Positions 8,563 through 17,992 of a DNA stretch of 64,000 bases are shown piece after piece. The position numbers were made by a program, and so were the translations under genes. Numbering within the stretch: position 1 is the stretch's first letter; the number at the start of each line of letters is the position of its first letter. The DNA lies in the NCBI RefSeq assembly GCF_005217615.1, contig NZ_SZNK01000001.1, positions 577,501 to 641,500 on the forward strand, in the 5' to 3' direction. The notes under the pieces were generated by a model. That model ran no database searches. It saw nothing but the letters and a program-made list of their open reading frames with translations, and was not told the origin of the DNA. Source of the stretch: Brevibacillus antibioticus (GTDB lineage Bacteria; Bacillota; Bacilli; Brevibacillales; Brevibacillaceae).

Positions 8563-9579
8563 ATGCGTCAGGGCCATCAGTCTTGGGTCTTTCCTTTAAA
8601 ACCTGTCATTCTCGGTCACGCTGCGATTGGTGGGCCTTTTGAGGCTAAGGGACCGTTAGCCGACGACTTCGATATCCTGCACGGTGACTTGATGATTGGA
8701 CAAGATAGCTGGGAAAAGGCGGAAAAAGTCCTGCTGGAAGAAGCGTGTTCGAAAGCGGTGGAGAAAGCGGGGCTCACGAAAGAGCAAATAAACTTTATGC
8801 TTGCCGGGGATTTAATGAACCAGATCATATCTGCCAGCTTTTCGGCCCGGACGCTTTCGATTCCGTTTCTGGGGATTTTCGGAGCGTGCTCAACAGCGAT
8901 GGAAGGCTTGGCCTTGGCTGCCCTCATGGTGAATAGCCAAGCTGCTGATTACGTCTTGGCTGCTACCTCCAGTCACAATGGGGCTGCGGAAAAGCAATAT
9001 CGTTATCCGACAGAGTACGGCTCACAGAAGCCCCCAACGGCACAATGGACCGTGACGGGAGCAGGAGCAGCTGTTGTAGCCAGTCAGGGTAGGGGATTGC
9101 GGATTACGGGAGCCACGATCGGGCATGTCGTCGATATGGGATTGACAGACCCATTCAATATGGGAGCAGCGATGGCACCAGCCGCATTATCCACGATTGA
9201 GTCGCATTTCCGTGACTTTCAGCTCCCTCACGACCATTATGATTTGATTGTAACAGGCGATTTAGGACGAACAGGTCATGCCATTTTATCTGATCTGTTG
9301 CCCAAGCATCACATGCACATTCCACTAGACCGTTACGTCGATTGCGGGAAGCTCATTTATGGAGAAAATCCAAATGTGTGGTCGGGGGGGAGCGGATGTG
9401 GTTGTATTGCTACCGTAACCTATGGACATCTACTTCGGCGGATGAAGCAAGGAGAATGGAAGCGAATCTTGCTGGTTGCTACGGGAGCCCTTTTATCCCC
9501 GTTGACCTTCCAGCAGGGAGAAAGCATTCCTTGCATCGCGCATGCCGTGGCTGTTGAGTCGGAGCAACTTGGAGAGTGA
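8563..9579 (+). CDS. spoVAD: stage V sporulation protein AD
   Basis: A 338-aa thiolase-fold protein that binds dipicolinic acid on the outer face of the spore inner membrane and is essential for its uptake. Family features include the N-terminal [14 protein letters not shown], the [11 protein letters not shown] segment at the thiolase-like active-site position, and GGSGCGC near residue 275. Length agrees with the family. It sits between spoVAC and spoVAE with only a few bases on either side, so it is co-transcribed. Confidence 0.95.
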   Translation: MRQGHQSWVFPLKPVILGHAAIGGPFEAKGPLADDFDILHGDLMIGQDSWEKAEKVLLEEACSKAVEKAGLTKEQINFMLAGDLMNQIISASFSARTLSIPFLGIFGACSTAMEGLALAALMVNSQAADYVLAATSSHNGAAEKQYRYPTEYGSQKPPTAQWTVTGAGAAVVASQGRGLRITGATIGHVVDMGLTDPFNMGAAMAPAALSTIESHFRDFQLPHDHYDLIVTGDLGRTGHAILSDLLPKHHMHIPLDRYVDCGKLIYGENPNVWSGGSGCGCIATVTYGHLLRRMKQGEWKRILLVATGALLSPLTFQQGESIPCIAHAVAVESEQLGE

Positions 9580-9583
9580 TACC

Positions 9584-9934
9584 ATGATGTTTTTGTGGGC
9601 GTTTCTCGTAGGAGGAACAATTTGTTTAGTCGGTCAATTTCTTATGGATGTCGTCAAGCTCACACCTGCCCATACGATGTCCTCTCTTGTTGTGACGGGA
9701 GCTGTGCTAGACGGGCTCGGTCTATACGAGCCACTGGTTAATTTTGCCGGAGCAGGAGCGACAGTACCCATCACGAGCTTTGGAAATGCACTGGTGCACG
9801 GGGCAATGGCGGAAGCCGAAAAGCATGGAGTCATTGGCATCATTACCGGCATTTTTGAAGTGACGAGTGCGGGGATTTCGGCTGCCATCGTCTTCGGATT
9901 TATCACGGCAGTCTTGTTCCGACCAAAAGGATAA
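9584..9934 (+). CDS. spoVAE: stage V sporulation protein AE (SpoVAEb type)
   Basis: A 116-aa, four-helix membrane protein, partner of SpoVAC in the DPA channel and related to it (compare [18 protein letters not shown] with the SpoVAC GFANSIASAAIEHRSEG). The likely start is ATG 9584, five bases after the spoVAD stop and seven bases after GGAGAG; the in-frame ATG at 9542 inside spoVAD lacks a ribosome site. It ends the recognisable operon. The YetF and YhcN/YlaJ genes that follow spoVAEb in the 2mob version are not present downstream. Confidence 0.92.
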   Translation: MMFLWAFLVGGTICLVGQFLMDVVKLTPAHTMSSLVVTGAVLDGLGLYEPLVNFAGAGATVPITSFGNALVHGAMAEAEKHGVIGIITGIFEVTSAGISAAIVFGFITAVLFRPKG

Positions 9935-10028
9935 TGGCAGGTACATGTTACCACTTGTGCCAAAATACTTGAATTGAACCTACTTTCGCCAACTTGTAGA
10001 ATGAGTTGGGTAAAGGAGGGAACAACTT

Positions 10029-10676
10029 ATGTGGTGGAGCAAGAAAGTAGTAACATCCTTGCTTGCTGCCTTTATGGCTGTAACGTTTATTTTCCCAGCC
10101 GACTCCCTGGCAGCCACACAGATTCAGCGTGGTAGTGTGAACGGGGATGTATGGGACTTGCAGTATCGTTTGCAGATACTGGGCTATTACAATGGGAAAT
10201 TGGATGGCATTTACGGAGCGAATACAACAAAGGCCGTCAGACAGTTTCAAATAACATACGGATTACAGATTGACGGTATCACTGGTCCAAATACATGGCG
10301 CGTTCTCAAGAAAGTGTCGGTAAATCAAGCGGAAATGCAGATGCTGGCCCAACTGGTCTATTCTGAGGCTCGCGGAGAACCTTATGAGGGCCAAGTAGCT
10401 GTAGCTGCAGTTGCATTGAACCGTGTCCAGTCCAAAAACTTCCCTGATACACTTGCGGGTGTCATCTTTGAGCCATTAGCGTTTACCGCTGTAGATGATG
10501 GACAATTCTGGATGACTCCTAACAAGACAGCTTACAAAGCAGCATGGGATGCGGTACGAGGATGGGACCCGACAAACCATTCTCTTTACTACTTTAATCC
10601 TGTTACAGCGACCTCCGAGTGGATTTGGTCTCGTACACAAGTGAAAAAGATCGGCAAACACATTTTTGCCATTTAA
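10029..10676 (+). CDS. sleB: spore cortex-lytic enzyme SleB-type
   Basis: A 215-aa secreted hydrolase that cleaves muramic-delta-lactam cortex peptidoglycan during germination. There is a signal peptide (residues 1-29, ending SLAA), a peptidoglycan-binding repeat (GDVWDLQYRLQILGYY... GITGPNTW, about 38-93) and the SleB hydrolase domain (YSEARGEPYEGQVAVAAVA, about 112-130, with the probable catalytic Glu). GGAGG precedes the ATG. In Bacillus, sleB is followed by ypeB, which stabilises it; here no ypeB follows, so either it lies elsewhere or this is an additional SleB paralogue. Confidence 0.9.
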   Translation: MWWSKKVVTSLLAAFMAVTFIFPADSLAATQIQRGSVNGDVWDLQYRLQILGYYNGKLDGIYGANTTKAVRQFQITYGLQIDGITGPNTWRVLKKVSVNQAEMQMLAQLVYSEARGEPYEGQVAVAAVALNRVQSKNFPDTLAGVIFEPLAFTAVDDGQFWMTPNKTAYKAAWDAVRGWDPTNHSLYYFNPVTATSEWIWSRTQVKKIGKHIFAI

Positions 10677-10688
10677 CCATTGACATGC

Positions 10689-10736
10689 AGCCCTTGAAGC
10701 AGTCTTCGTCATGATGCTGTTCGAGGGCTATCCTTT
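10689..10736 (+). terminator. terminator after sleB
   Basis: Imperfect long stem AGCCCT...CAG paired with CTG...AGGGCT (10689-10729), followed by ATCCTTTT. Confidence 0.6.
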
Positions 10737-10824
10737 TGATTGGAAACTATTGTTCGTTGTTTTTGCAAAATAGTTCGATAAAATGGTACGAAAGGATTCG
10801 CATATTTCCCCATGGAGGTTGATG

Positions 10825-11793
10825 ATGAAGAAACGGATGATCCTTGCCTCGCTGGCAGCCTTTTTGCTCATAGGTACGCCAGTTGTCGAGGCAGAAACAA
10901 CTCACATGAACGAAACACCTTATGTAGACATTAGCGGCCATTGGGCAGAACAAAAAATCAATCAACTATACATAGCCAACGTAATTGGTCAAAACGAATA
11001 TTTTCGACCTAATGACAACGTGACATTGGGTGAACTGCTCACGATGTTTATGAATGCCAAAGGAATCGAACCCCTTGGCAACAAGCAATCATCCTTTGCG
11101 GACGTACCGGCAAACAGCTGGTTGTCGACCTATGCCGAGACGGCCTATCGACTGGGAATTGTCCATGGGCAAAAGCAGGGGAATAACCTGTACCTACATC
11201 CAGATGCTCCAGTAAAAAGAGCGGAGCTCGCCTCTATTCTGGTAAGAACGATGGGGGACAGCGGAGCAGTCAATAACTTGAAGTGGTCTACGACGATCCA
11301 GACATTGAACCAATACCCGGATGGGAACAATGTGAAAGAGAAAGAGCAACGCCCACTCGTTTACGCCATGCAAAACAGGTTAATGAGTGCCTATGAGGAC
11401 GGTACATTAAAACCGAACAAGTATATGACGCGAGCCGAAGCAGTCACATACGCGGCCCTTCACTTGCTTCCGAATAAGCTGAGAACGACAAAAGCCCTCG
11501 CAAACGGAACACCTTTTCGCCAAGAATTAACGGTACAGACGACTGCTTACAGCTACACGAACGACAAGATCCTGTCGTATCTGGAGTATCCACTGCGCGA
11601 AGGTGTTGTAGCGGTTGATCCAAATGTCATCCCGCTTGGTACACACTTGTACATCGATGGCTACGGCTATGCAGTGGCAGCTGATATCGGTGGTGCGGTA
11701 AAGCAACGCCATGTGGATCTGTATCTTCCGACGTTGAACGAAGCTGAAAATCACGGCCTGCAAAAAGGCGTTAAAGTATACGTACTTGATTAA
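10825..11793 (+). CDS. secreted SLH-repeat protein with C-terminal 3D domain
   Basis: A 322-aa exported cell-wall protein. A signal peptide is followed by S-layer-homology-like repeats (YVDISGHWAEQKINQLY, SSFADVPANSWLSTYAETAY, and a third ending near residue 215) that anchor proteins to wall polymers. The last 90 residues form a 3D domain with the conserved aspartates (VAVDPNVIPLGTHLYI, AADIGGAVKQRHVDLYL), related to lytic transglycosylases and the YocH/YuiC group. It probably remodels peptidoglycan, perhaps during sporulation given the neighbours. ATG 10825 is chosen from tandem ATGs as it gives the better spacing to GGAGG at 10814. Confidence 0.85.
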   Translation: MKKRMILASLAAFLLIGTPVVEAETTHMNETPYVDISGHWAEQKINQLYIANVIGQNEYFRPNDNVTLGELLTMFMNAKGIEPLGNKQSSFADVPANSWLSTYAETAYRLGIVHGQKQGNNLYLHPDAPVKRAELASILVRTMGDSGAVNNLKWSTTIQTLNQYPDGNNVKEKEQRPLVYAMQNRLMSAYEDGTLKPNKYMTRAEAVTYAALHLLPNKLRTTKALANGTPFRQELTVQTTAYSYTNDKILSYLEYPLREGVVAVDPNVIPLGTHLYIDGYGYAVAADIGGAVKQRHVDLYLPTLNEAENHGLQKGVKVYVLD

Positions 11794-11859
11794 CAAAAAT
11801 GCTGAACATATTTCCTGCTCTTTCCACTCATACTAACGTGGAAGGGGTGGGATTTTTTC

Positions 11860-12519
11860 ATGGTATGGGTGTTGTTAGGATTGCTTTGTTTATTTGTCCT
11901 ACTAGTGATCACGCCAATAAAATTGACGTGTTTTTACAGTCGCGAGGGCGAAAATGATCAATTGGAAATTACGATAGCGGCTTGGGGTATCATTCGCAGG
12001 AAATACGAAATACCCGTTCTCCTTTTGAAAATGACGGAAGCTGGTCCTGAGCTTGTCGCAAAGGTGGAAACCATTCAGCATGGAAGAAAGCTTCGGGAAA
12101 AGGTCAAAGATTTTACGCGGAGGCAAGTGAAATTATGGTATCGGAATTATCGGGATGTGCTGGAAAGAGTACGTGACTTGCTGCCTTTGCTAAAAGACCT
12201 GTTCAAACAAATTCGTTGTACGAAATTAGAATGGCATACCTTGTTAGGCACAGGTCAGGCGGCTGAAACAGGGGCACTGACAGGATTGATCTGGGGAGTG
12301 AAAAGCTTGATTGTAGGGATCCTCTCCCATTCCATCTCCTTACAAACGATGCCTGCCATGAGTGTACAGCCTGTCTGGAACCAAGCACTTCTACATACGA
12401 AAGTTCAAGCGGTGTTGCATTTTTATTTGGGGCAGTTTGTTTTCTACGCGTTGAAAGTTTTTCTGCGGATTCGAAAAAGTAAGCAGCGAAAATGGCAAGC
12501 TGCACCGACGCGTGCCTAA
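11860..12519 (+). CDS. ytfI: DUF2953 membrane protein (YtfI-like)
   Basis: A 219-aa protein with an N-terminal membrane helix (MVWVLLGLLCLFVLLVI) and a basic tail, matching DUF2953. The pairing with a YtfJ/GerW gene 108 bases downstream is the same as ytfI-ytfJ in Bacillus. The function is not established; the partnership suggests a role in the forespore or spore membrane. Confidence 0.8.
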   Translation: MVWVLLGLLCLFVLLVITPIKLTCFYSREGENDQLEITIAAWGIIRRKYEIPVLLLKMTEAGPELVAKVETIQHGRKLREKVKDFTRRQVKLWYRNYRDVLERVRDLLPLLKDLFKQIRCTKLEWHTLLGTGQAAETGALTGLIWGVKSLIVGILSHSISLQTMPAMSVQPVWNQALLHTKVQAVLHFYLGQFVFYALKVFLRIRKSKQRKWQAAPTRA

Positions 12520-12627
12520 AAATAAATGTGGTACCAAACATATTTATTCCTTTGTACAGGGTACATGCTCCGGATTTGTTGGGGGAATGATAAAACATGA
12601 AACAGATAGGAAGGAGGAGCGACAAAT

Positions 12628-13113
12628 ATGGCAGACCACCCGATTCAAGGCCTCATGAGAACAGCGATGGAAAATCTCAAGCAAATGGTGGACGTGAATA
12701 CAATCATTGGTGATCCTGTTGAGACACCTGATGGTAGTGTCATTCTTCCGATCTCCAAGGTAGGATTTGGTTTCGCGGCCGGGGGTAGTGAGTTCCAATA
12801 CGATCACCATCATAATGGGCACCAACACAATCAACAGTATGAACATACGGGTAACCCATTTGGTGGGGGGAGTGGGGGCGGTGTTTCCATCACACCTGTA
12901 GCTTTCTTGGTCGTTGGCAAACAAGGAATTCGTTCGATTCCGCTTGAAAATACGACCCATCTCTACGACCGGATTTTGGATTCTGTTCCGCAAATCGTGG
13001 ATAAGGTTCAGGGGATGTTTACCAAATCGGATGATACTCCTGTTTATTCCAATACGACGATTATTGCCGGAGCAGAAGAACAAGATTTGGAAGACCTTAT
13101 GGATCGAAAGTAA
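12628..13113 (+). CDS. ytfJ: GerW-family sporulation protein (YtfJ)
   Basis: A 161-aa protein of the GerW family, forespore-expressed in Bacillus and needed for normal germination. Recognised by HPIQGLMRTAMENLKQMVDV, GDPVETPDGSVILPISKV, a glycine-rich GGGSGGGVSITPVAFLVV segment and a His-rich loop (residues 52-68) that may bind metal. AAGGAGG precedes the ATG. Confidence 0.9.
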   Translation: MADHPIQGLMRTAMENLKQMVDVNTIIGDPVETPDGSVILPISKVGFGFAAGGSEFQYDHHHNGHQHNQQYEHTGNPFGGGSGGGVSITPVAFLVVGKQGIRSIPLENTTHLYDRILDSVPQIVDKVQGMFTKSDDTPVYSNTTIIAGAEEQDLEDLMDRK

Positions 13114-13123
13114 AACAAACACA

Positions 13124-13162
13124 AAACAGGTATGCTCCATAGAAGGGGCATACCTGTTTTTT
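13124..13162. terminator. bidirectional terminator between ytfJ and the FliD-like gene
   Basis: A near-perfect 14-15-bp stem (AACAGGTATGC with GCATACCTGTT) and a T-run on each strand, so it serves both converging genes. Confidence 0.9.
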
Positions 13163-13181
13163 CAATAAGAGGCGTATGGCA

Positions 13182-13868
13182 TTACCAGCGTTCGTTTACA
13201 TACAAACCTGTTTTCGCAGCATGTTGATAATGAAGGCTAGAGCTAGATGAGGCGATATAAGGATGGAGGGCCATCGCTTCCTCGTAGTAACGTGAAAAGG
13301 AGCCAAGGGGCTTACTTTGCAATCCCAATGTACCTGCTCTGAATGCTTGGGCTACACGCTCCACTGTATTTATATAGTCAACATAGCTGCTCTGTACGGC
13401 CTCCAACCATTTCTCATCGTCCATTTCCAATTGTCCATCTGGTAACAGTTTGATTCCAAACGTTTGGAGTTTTTCCTCTTCGTCTTTTACCACTTGAGCG
13501 AATGCATCCAATTTTTGCGTCGTTAACGTATCTGCTTTTTCGGCAAGCAACAGCTGCAGACGATTGTATTTACTTAGTAGCGAGTGTGTGCGCTCCTGTA
13601 ATCGCTCAATGTCAGTTCCAGCCTCGTCATCTTTTCCCGCAGCAATAAATTCGCGAGCACTCTTCTCCAAATCTGAGGAAAACCGGTACAGACGCGATAA
13701 GGAATCAGACAGCTCCGTTGTCCATTGCTGCTGGCGAGTGTAATACGGCTGCAAATTAAAACTGAGAATCGGATTCACTGGCGTGCTTAATTTTGCATGA
13801 AGCATATGGGAATGATAGCGGCCTACCCGCTGCGTAAATGGAACATGGCTGACTCGATTCGTTTTCAT
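13182..13868 (-). CDS. uncharacterised protein with FliD-like helical region
   Basis: A 228-aa protein without signal peptide or membrane helix. Residues about 85-160 are helical and contain LLSKYNRLQLLL and FGIKLLPDGQLEMDDEKWLEAV. This resembles the C-terminal region of flagellar cap proteins (FliD), where a YN pair is followed by IGI...DG.L..D...L. It is far shorter than FliD, stands away from flagellar genes, and ends in a Ser-rich tail. Start is the ATG after GAGGAGGTGA; an earlier in-frame GTG overlaps that site. The FliD link is pattern-based and tentative. Confidence 0.55.
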   Translation of the reverse strand: MKTNRVSHVPFTQRVGRYHSHMLHAKLSTPVNPILSFNLQPYYTRQQQWTTELSDSLSRLYRFSSDLEKSAREFIAAGKDDEAGTDIERLQERTHSLLSKYNRLQLLLAEKADTLTTQKLDAFAQVVKDEEEKLQTFGIKLLPDGQLEMDDEKWLEAVQSSYVDYINTVERVAQAFRAGTLGLQSKPLGSFSRYYEEAMALHPYIASSSSSLHYQHAAKTGLYVNERW

Positions 13869-13941
13869 GTCGGTCACCTCCTCACAAGCAAATGGAATGA
13901 ATCCCCAGGAACAATTTACTATCTTCTATTATAGACGATGC

Positions 13942-16900
13942 CTACTCCATTTCAATGAGCAGATCGCCGGTTTGAATGGCTTCGCCTGCTTTTACATAGA
14001 CGGCTTTAATTTTTCCGTCGAGTGGGGCCTGAATCGTCGTCTCCATTTTCATCGCTTCACTCACCAAAAGATGCTCGCCTTTACGCACCTTGTCACCTTC
14101 TGCTACAAGCACCTTGAGCACTTTTCCTGGCATAGAAGCACCGAGATGGGCAGGGTTTTGCGCCTCTGCTTTTCGGCGGATCAGTTCAGAGACTTTTGCG
14201 GAGTGGTCTCGGATGAAGATTTCACGTGGCTGTCCGTTCAGTTCAAAATAGATGATGCGTCGGCCATCTGGATGAAGCTCGCCGACTGCGACCAGCTTGA
14301 TAATCAGCGTTTTACCGCGCTCAATCGTAATGGCAGTTTCCTCACCCGGACGCAATCCGTAGAAAAACGTTCCCGTATTCAATACCGACAGGTCACCGTA
14401 TTCCTTCATACGTTGTTCAAATTGCAAATAGACTTGCGGATACATGATAGAGGACAGGATGTCTAAATGACTGGGTTCACGTCCGATTTTGGCTTCCAGC
14501 TCAGCAGCAACTTGCGAAAAGTCAATGGGTGCGAGCAATTCGCCAGGACGTGCAGTAAAGGCATCGCGGCCTTTTAGCACGAGTTCCTGTAACTCCTTGG
14601 GGAATCCGCCTGGCGGTTGGCCAAGATACCCTTGGAAAAATTGAATGACGGAATCCGGAAAGTCGAGGCGTGTTCCTTTCTCCCAAATGTTTTCCTCATT
14701 CAAGTTGTTTTGGACCATGAACAGCGCCATATCACCGACGACCTTGGAAGAAGGGGTCACTTTTACAATGTCACCACACATTTGATTGACCACAGCATAC
14801 ATCTGCTTCACTTCGTCCCAACGACCTTCCAGACCAACGGCTTTAGCTTGCTGCTCCAGATTGGTGTATTGTCCGCCTGGCATTTCGTGAACGTATACCT
14901 CCGTGTTGCTCGCTTTCATGCCGCTCTCAAAGCCTTGGTAGTACGGACGTACATCCTCCCAGTAATCAGACAGCTTGTTGAACGATTCAAGAGATAAGCC
15001 CGTCTCACGCTCCGTATGGGCAAGGGTTGCGATCAACCCGTTCAAGCTTGGCTGGGAAGTGAGTCCAGACATGGAGCTGACGCAAGCATCGACGATATCC
15101 ACGCCTGCTTCGATCGCTTTCAGAAGCATGGCTCCAGCATTGCCAGACGTATCGTGAGTGTGCAGATGGATCGGAATGCTGATTTCTTGTTTTAAGGCAG
15201 AGACGAGCGAATAAGCAGCATACGGCTTCAAAAGACCTGCCATATCCTTGATCGCGAGAATATGGGCACCTGCTTTTTCCAATTCCTTCGCCAGATTGAC
15301 ATAGTAGGCCAAGCTGTACTTGGTCTTGGTCGGGTCGAGAATATCTCCGGTGTAGCAAATCGCTGCTTCGGCTACCTTGCCGGATTCACGAACGGCTTCA
15401 ATGGCTGTTTGCATGCCAGGAAGCCAGTTCAGGCTGTCAAAAATCCGGAAGACATCAATGCCATTTTCTGCAGATGCTTTGACGAAGGAGTGAATCACAT
15501 TATCTGGGTAGTTGGTGTAGCCTACGCCATTTGCTCCGCGCAAAAGCATTTGGAACAAAACATTCGGTATGCGCTGGCGGAGAATTTGTAGCCGCTCCCA
15601 GGGAGATTCCTGCAAAAAGCGCATAGTCGTGTCAAAAGTAGCACCTCCCCACATCTCCAGCGAGAAAAGGCCAGAACCGAGCTTGCCTGTCGCCTCTGCA
15701 ATGGAGGCGAGATCATAGGTGCGCACACGCGTAGCAAACAAAGACTGGTGGGCATCGCGGAATGTCGTGTCTGTAACGAGCACCTGCTTCTGCGCCTGAA
15801 TCCAGCGTACCAGACCGTCGGCACCTTCTTTGTCCAGAATTTGCTTCGTGCCGTCCGGATATGGCTGAGTAAATGGTGTCCGCGGGATGCGAGGCGAGTC
15901 AAAGTGCGGCTTTTTCTCCGATTTCTGGAGACCAGGATATCCGTTGACAATCGTGTCTCCGATATAAGATAGTAATTTTGTACCCCGGTCTTGACGACCA
16001 GGGAAGATGAACAGCTCTGGTTTGGTATCAATAAACGACGTATCGTAGTTGCCACTCAAAAAATCAGGATGTGTCACGACATTTTCCAAAAACGGCAGGT
16101 TCGTTTTCACGCCACGAATACGGAACTCACGCAAAGTTCGCAGCATTTTCCGAGCGGCTTGATCAAAGCTCGCGCCATACGTGGAGATTTTGACCAGTAG
16201 CGAGTCATAAAACGGTGTAATGATCGCGCCTGGATAACCATTACCGCCATCCAGCCTTACGCCGAAGCCTCCACCAGAACGCCAGGCGGACAAGCGACCG
16301 GCATCTGGCAGGAAGTTGTTTTCAGCATCTTCTGTTGTGACACGGCATTGGATGGCAAAACCACTCATCTGGATATCACTTTGCGCACTGATGCCAATCT
16401 CCTCATCGGAGAGCGCATGACCCTCAGCTACGCGAATCTGCGACTGAACAATGTCGATTCCAGTGATAAGCTCCGTGATGGTATGCTCTACTTGAATGCG
16501 AGGATTGACTTCTATAAAATAAAAACGCTTGTCCGGCGTTAACAAAAACTCGACAGTACCAGCGTTCGAATAACCGGCTTTTTGCATGAGAGTGAGAGCA
16601 GCCTGGCAAATATCTCCACGTAGCTTGTCATCCAACGATAGGCTCGGTGCTACTTCGACCACTTTTTGATGGCGCCGTTGAACAGAGCAATCGCGCTCAT
16701 ACAAATGGACGATGTTTCCATGGTTGTCACCGAGAATTTGGACCTCGATGTGTTTGGGCTGTTCCAAGTATCGCTCTAAATACACCTTGGCATTGCCGAA
16801 GGATGAGCGGGCCTCGGAACGGGCGCGATCTAACGAATCTTGCAATTCATCCTGACTGCGGACGATACGCATGCCACGGCCTCCGCCGCCAGATACGCCT

Positions 16901-17388
16901 TTAATAATGATGGGGTAGCCGTATTCTTTGGCAAAGAGAAGCGCCTCTTGGAGTGTTTCGATTGGCTCCGGAGTGCCTGGAATCACTGGGATTTTCGCTT
17001 CAATTGCAAGACGACGGGCTTCTACCTTGTCCCCGAATTTGTCGATCAGCTCAGGGGATGGTCCAATGAAAATGATGCCTTCCTCTTGGCAACGCTTTGC
17101 AAACTCAGCGTTTTCAGCAAGAAATCCATAGCCTGGGTGAATGGCATCGATATCGTTGCGCTTGGCAATTTCGATGATACTTTCGATATCGAGGTAAGCC
17201 TCAATAGGCCCTTTTCCCGCTCCGACCAAGTAAGACTCGTCAGCCTTGAAGCGATGGATAGAAACGTTGTCCTGCTCGGAGTATACAGCTACTGTACGTA
17301 TGCCGAGTTCCGTTGCTGCACGAAAGATCCGAATGGCGATCTCACCGCGGTTTGCTACCAGTAGGCGATTGATTTTTCTCTTTTTCAT
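13942..17388 (-). CDS. pyc: pyruvate carboxylase
   Basis: A biotin enzyme of 1148 aa, the normal full length, that makes oxaloacetate from pyruvate and bicarbonate to refill the TCA cycle. Domains in order: biotin carboxylase with ATP-grasp loop KGVSGGGGRGMRIV (near 163), carboxyltransferase starting DTTFRDAHQSLFATRVR (near 540), and a biotinyl domain with SEAMKMETT, the biotin being on Lys1114. GGGGGAGAG precedes the ATG. It is a single-gene unit read leftward. Confidence 0.98.
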   Translation of the reverse strand: MKKRKINRLLVANRGEIAIRIFRAATELGIRTVAVYSEQDNVSIHRFKADESYLVGAGKGPIEAYLDIESIIEIAKRNDIDAIHPGYGFLAENAEFAKRCQEEGIIFIGPSPELIDKFGDKVEARRLAIEAKIPVIPGTPEPIETLQEALLFAKEYGYPIIIKGVSGGGGRGMRIVRSQDELQDSLDRARSEARSSFGNAKVYLERYLEQPKHIEVQILGDNHGNIVHLYERDCSVQRRHQKVVEVAPSLSLDDKLRGDICQAALTLMQKAGYSNAGTVEFLLTPDKRFYFIEVNPRIQVEHTITELITGIDIVQSQIRVAEGHALSDEEIGISAQSDIQMSGFAIQCRVTTEDAENNFLPDAGRLSAWRSGGGFGVRLDGGNGYPGAIITPFYDSLLVKISTYGASFDQAARKMLRTLREFRIRGVKTNLPFLENVVTHPDFLSGNYDTSFIDTKPELFIFPGRQDRGTKLLSYIGDTIVNGYPGLQKSEKKPHFDSPRIPRTPFTQPYPDGTKQILDKEGADGLVRWIQAQKQVLVTDTTFRDAHQSLFATRVRTYDLASIAEATGKLGSGLFSLEMWGGATFDTTMRFLQESPWERLQILRQRIPNVLFQMLLRGANGVGYTNYPDNVIHSFVKASAENGIDVFRIFDSLNWLPGMQTAIEAVRESGKVAEAAICYTGDILDPTKTKYSLAYYVNLAKELEKAGAHILAIKDMAGLLKPYAAYSLVSALKQEISIPIHLHTHDTSGNAGAMLLKAIEAGVDIVDACVSSMSGLTSQPSLNGLIATLAHTERETGLSLESFNKLSDYWEDVRPYYQGFESGMKASNTEVYVHEMPGGQYTNLEQQAKAVGLEGRWDEVKQMYAVVNQMCGDIVKVTPSSKVVGDMALFMVQNNLNEENIWEKGTRLDFPDSVIQFFQGYLGQPPGGFPKELQELVLKGRDAFTARPGELLAPIDFSQVAAELEAKIGREPSHLDILSSIMYPQVYLQFEQRMKEYGDLSVLNTGTFFYGLRPGEETAITIERGKTLIIKLVAVGELHPDGRRIIYFELNGQPREIFIRDHSAKVSELIRRKAEAQNPAHLGASMPGKVLKVLVAEGDKVRKGEHLLVSEAMKMETTIQAPLDGKIKAVYVKAGEAIQTGDLLIEME

Positions 17389-17499
17389 TATTCTCTCCCC
17401 CTTACGTCTCGAAAAAAAGACGTATTAAAATTATATATAGAACAAATATACAAAATTTTCTCGACACAAGACACCCTTTTTTCGATCACAGGAGGATGG

Positions 17500-17943
17500 A
17501 TGAACGTGAACAATCAAAACGACAAGCTGCCTGTATTTGTGTACGGCACACTTTTGGCGGGCTTTGGAAATCATAGGAATTACGTGAATCCATATAAGCA
17601 TGAGGCAACACCTGCGACGATTCGAGGCGAGATCTATCATTTGCTGGCAGGCTATCCAGGATTGCTGAAAGGAGAGCAGGAGGTCGTGGGGGAGATCGTT
17701 ACGTTTGCCCCTGACGTGTACGAGCAAGCACTAGCTGGACTGGATGAGCTGGAGACGTATTATGGCGAGGGTGATCCGCGCAATGAATATGAACGGATCA
17801 TCGTGCCCTCGACCATGGAAGGAACAGGTCAGGTCGTGAACGTCTACGTTTATCGTTATTTGGATCAAGACCTGGTCAAGCAAACAGGGATGCACATTTC
17901 CCATGGGAATTGGCGACGCTACATGCAGGAGCTGTCTGAATAG
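17500..17943 (+). CDS. gamma-glutamylcyclotransferase-like (AIG2-like) protein
   Basis: A 147-aa protein with the family N-terminus VFVYGTLLAGFGNH and the conserved segment YPGLLKGEQEVVGEIV. The Glu in LDELETYYGEGDP is at the place of the usual catalytic acid. Relatives release 5-oxoproline from gamma-glutamylamines, but the exact substrate is unknown. GGAGG lies four bases before ATG 17500; the GTG at 17506 is an alternative start with wider spacing. Confidence 0.8.
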   Translation: MNVNNQNDKLPVFVYGTLLAGFGNHRNYVNPYKHEATPATIRGEIYHLLAGYPGLLKGEQEVVGEIVTFAPDVYEQALAGLDELETYYGEGDPRNEYERIIVPSTMEGTGQVVNVYVYRYLDQDLVKQTGMHISHGNWRRYMQELSE

Positions 17944-17992
17944 CCGGTGCTAGTTTTGCCAAAACTGGTAGGGAAAAGGAGGGAGCCCTGCC

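Noticed and set aside
13942..17364. Many ORFs of 60-199 aa on the plus strand across pyruvate carboxylase
   Set aside because: They are antisense frames of a long, well-supported gene.
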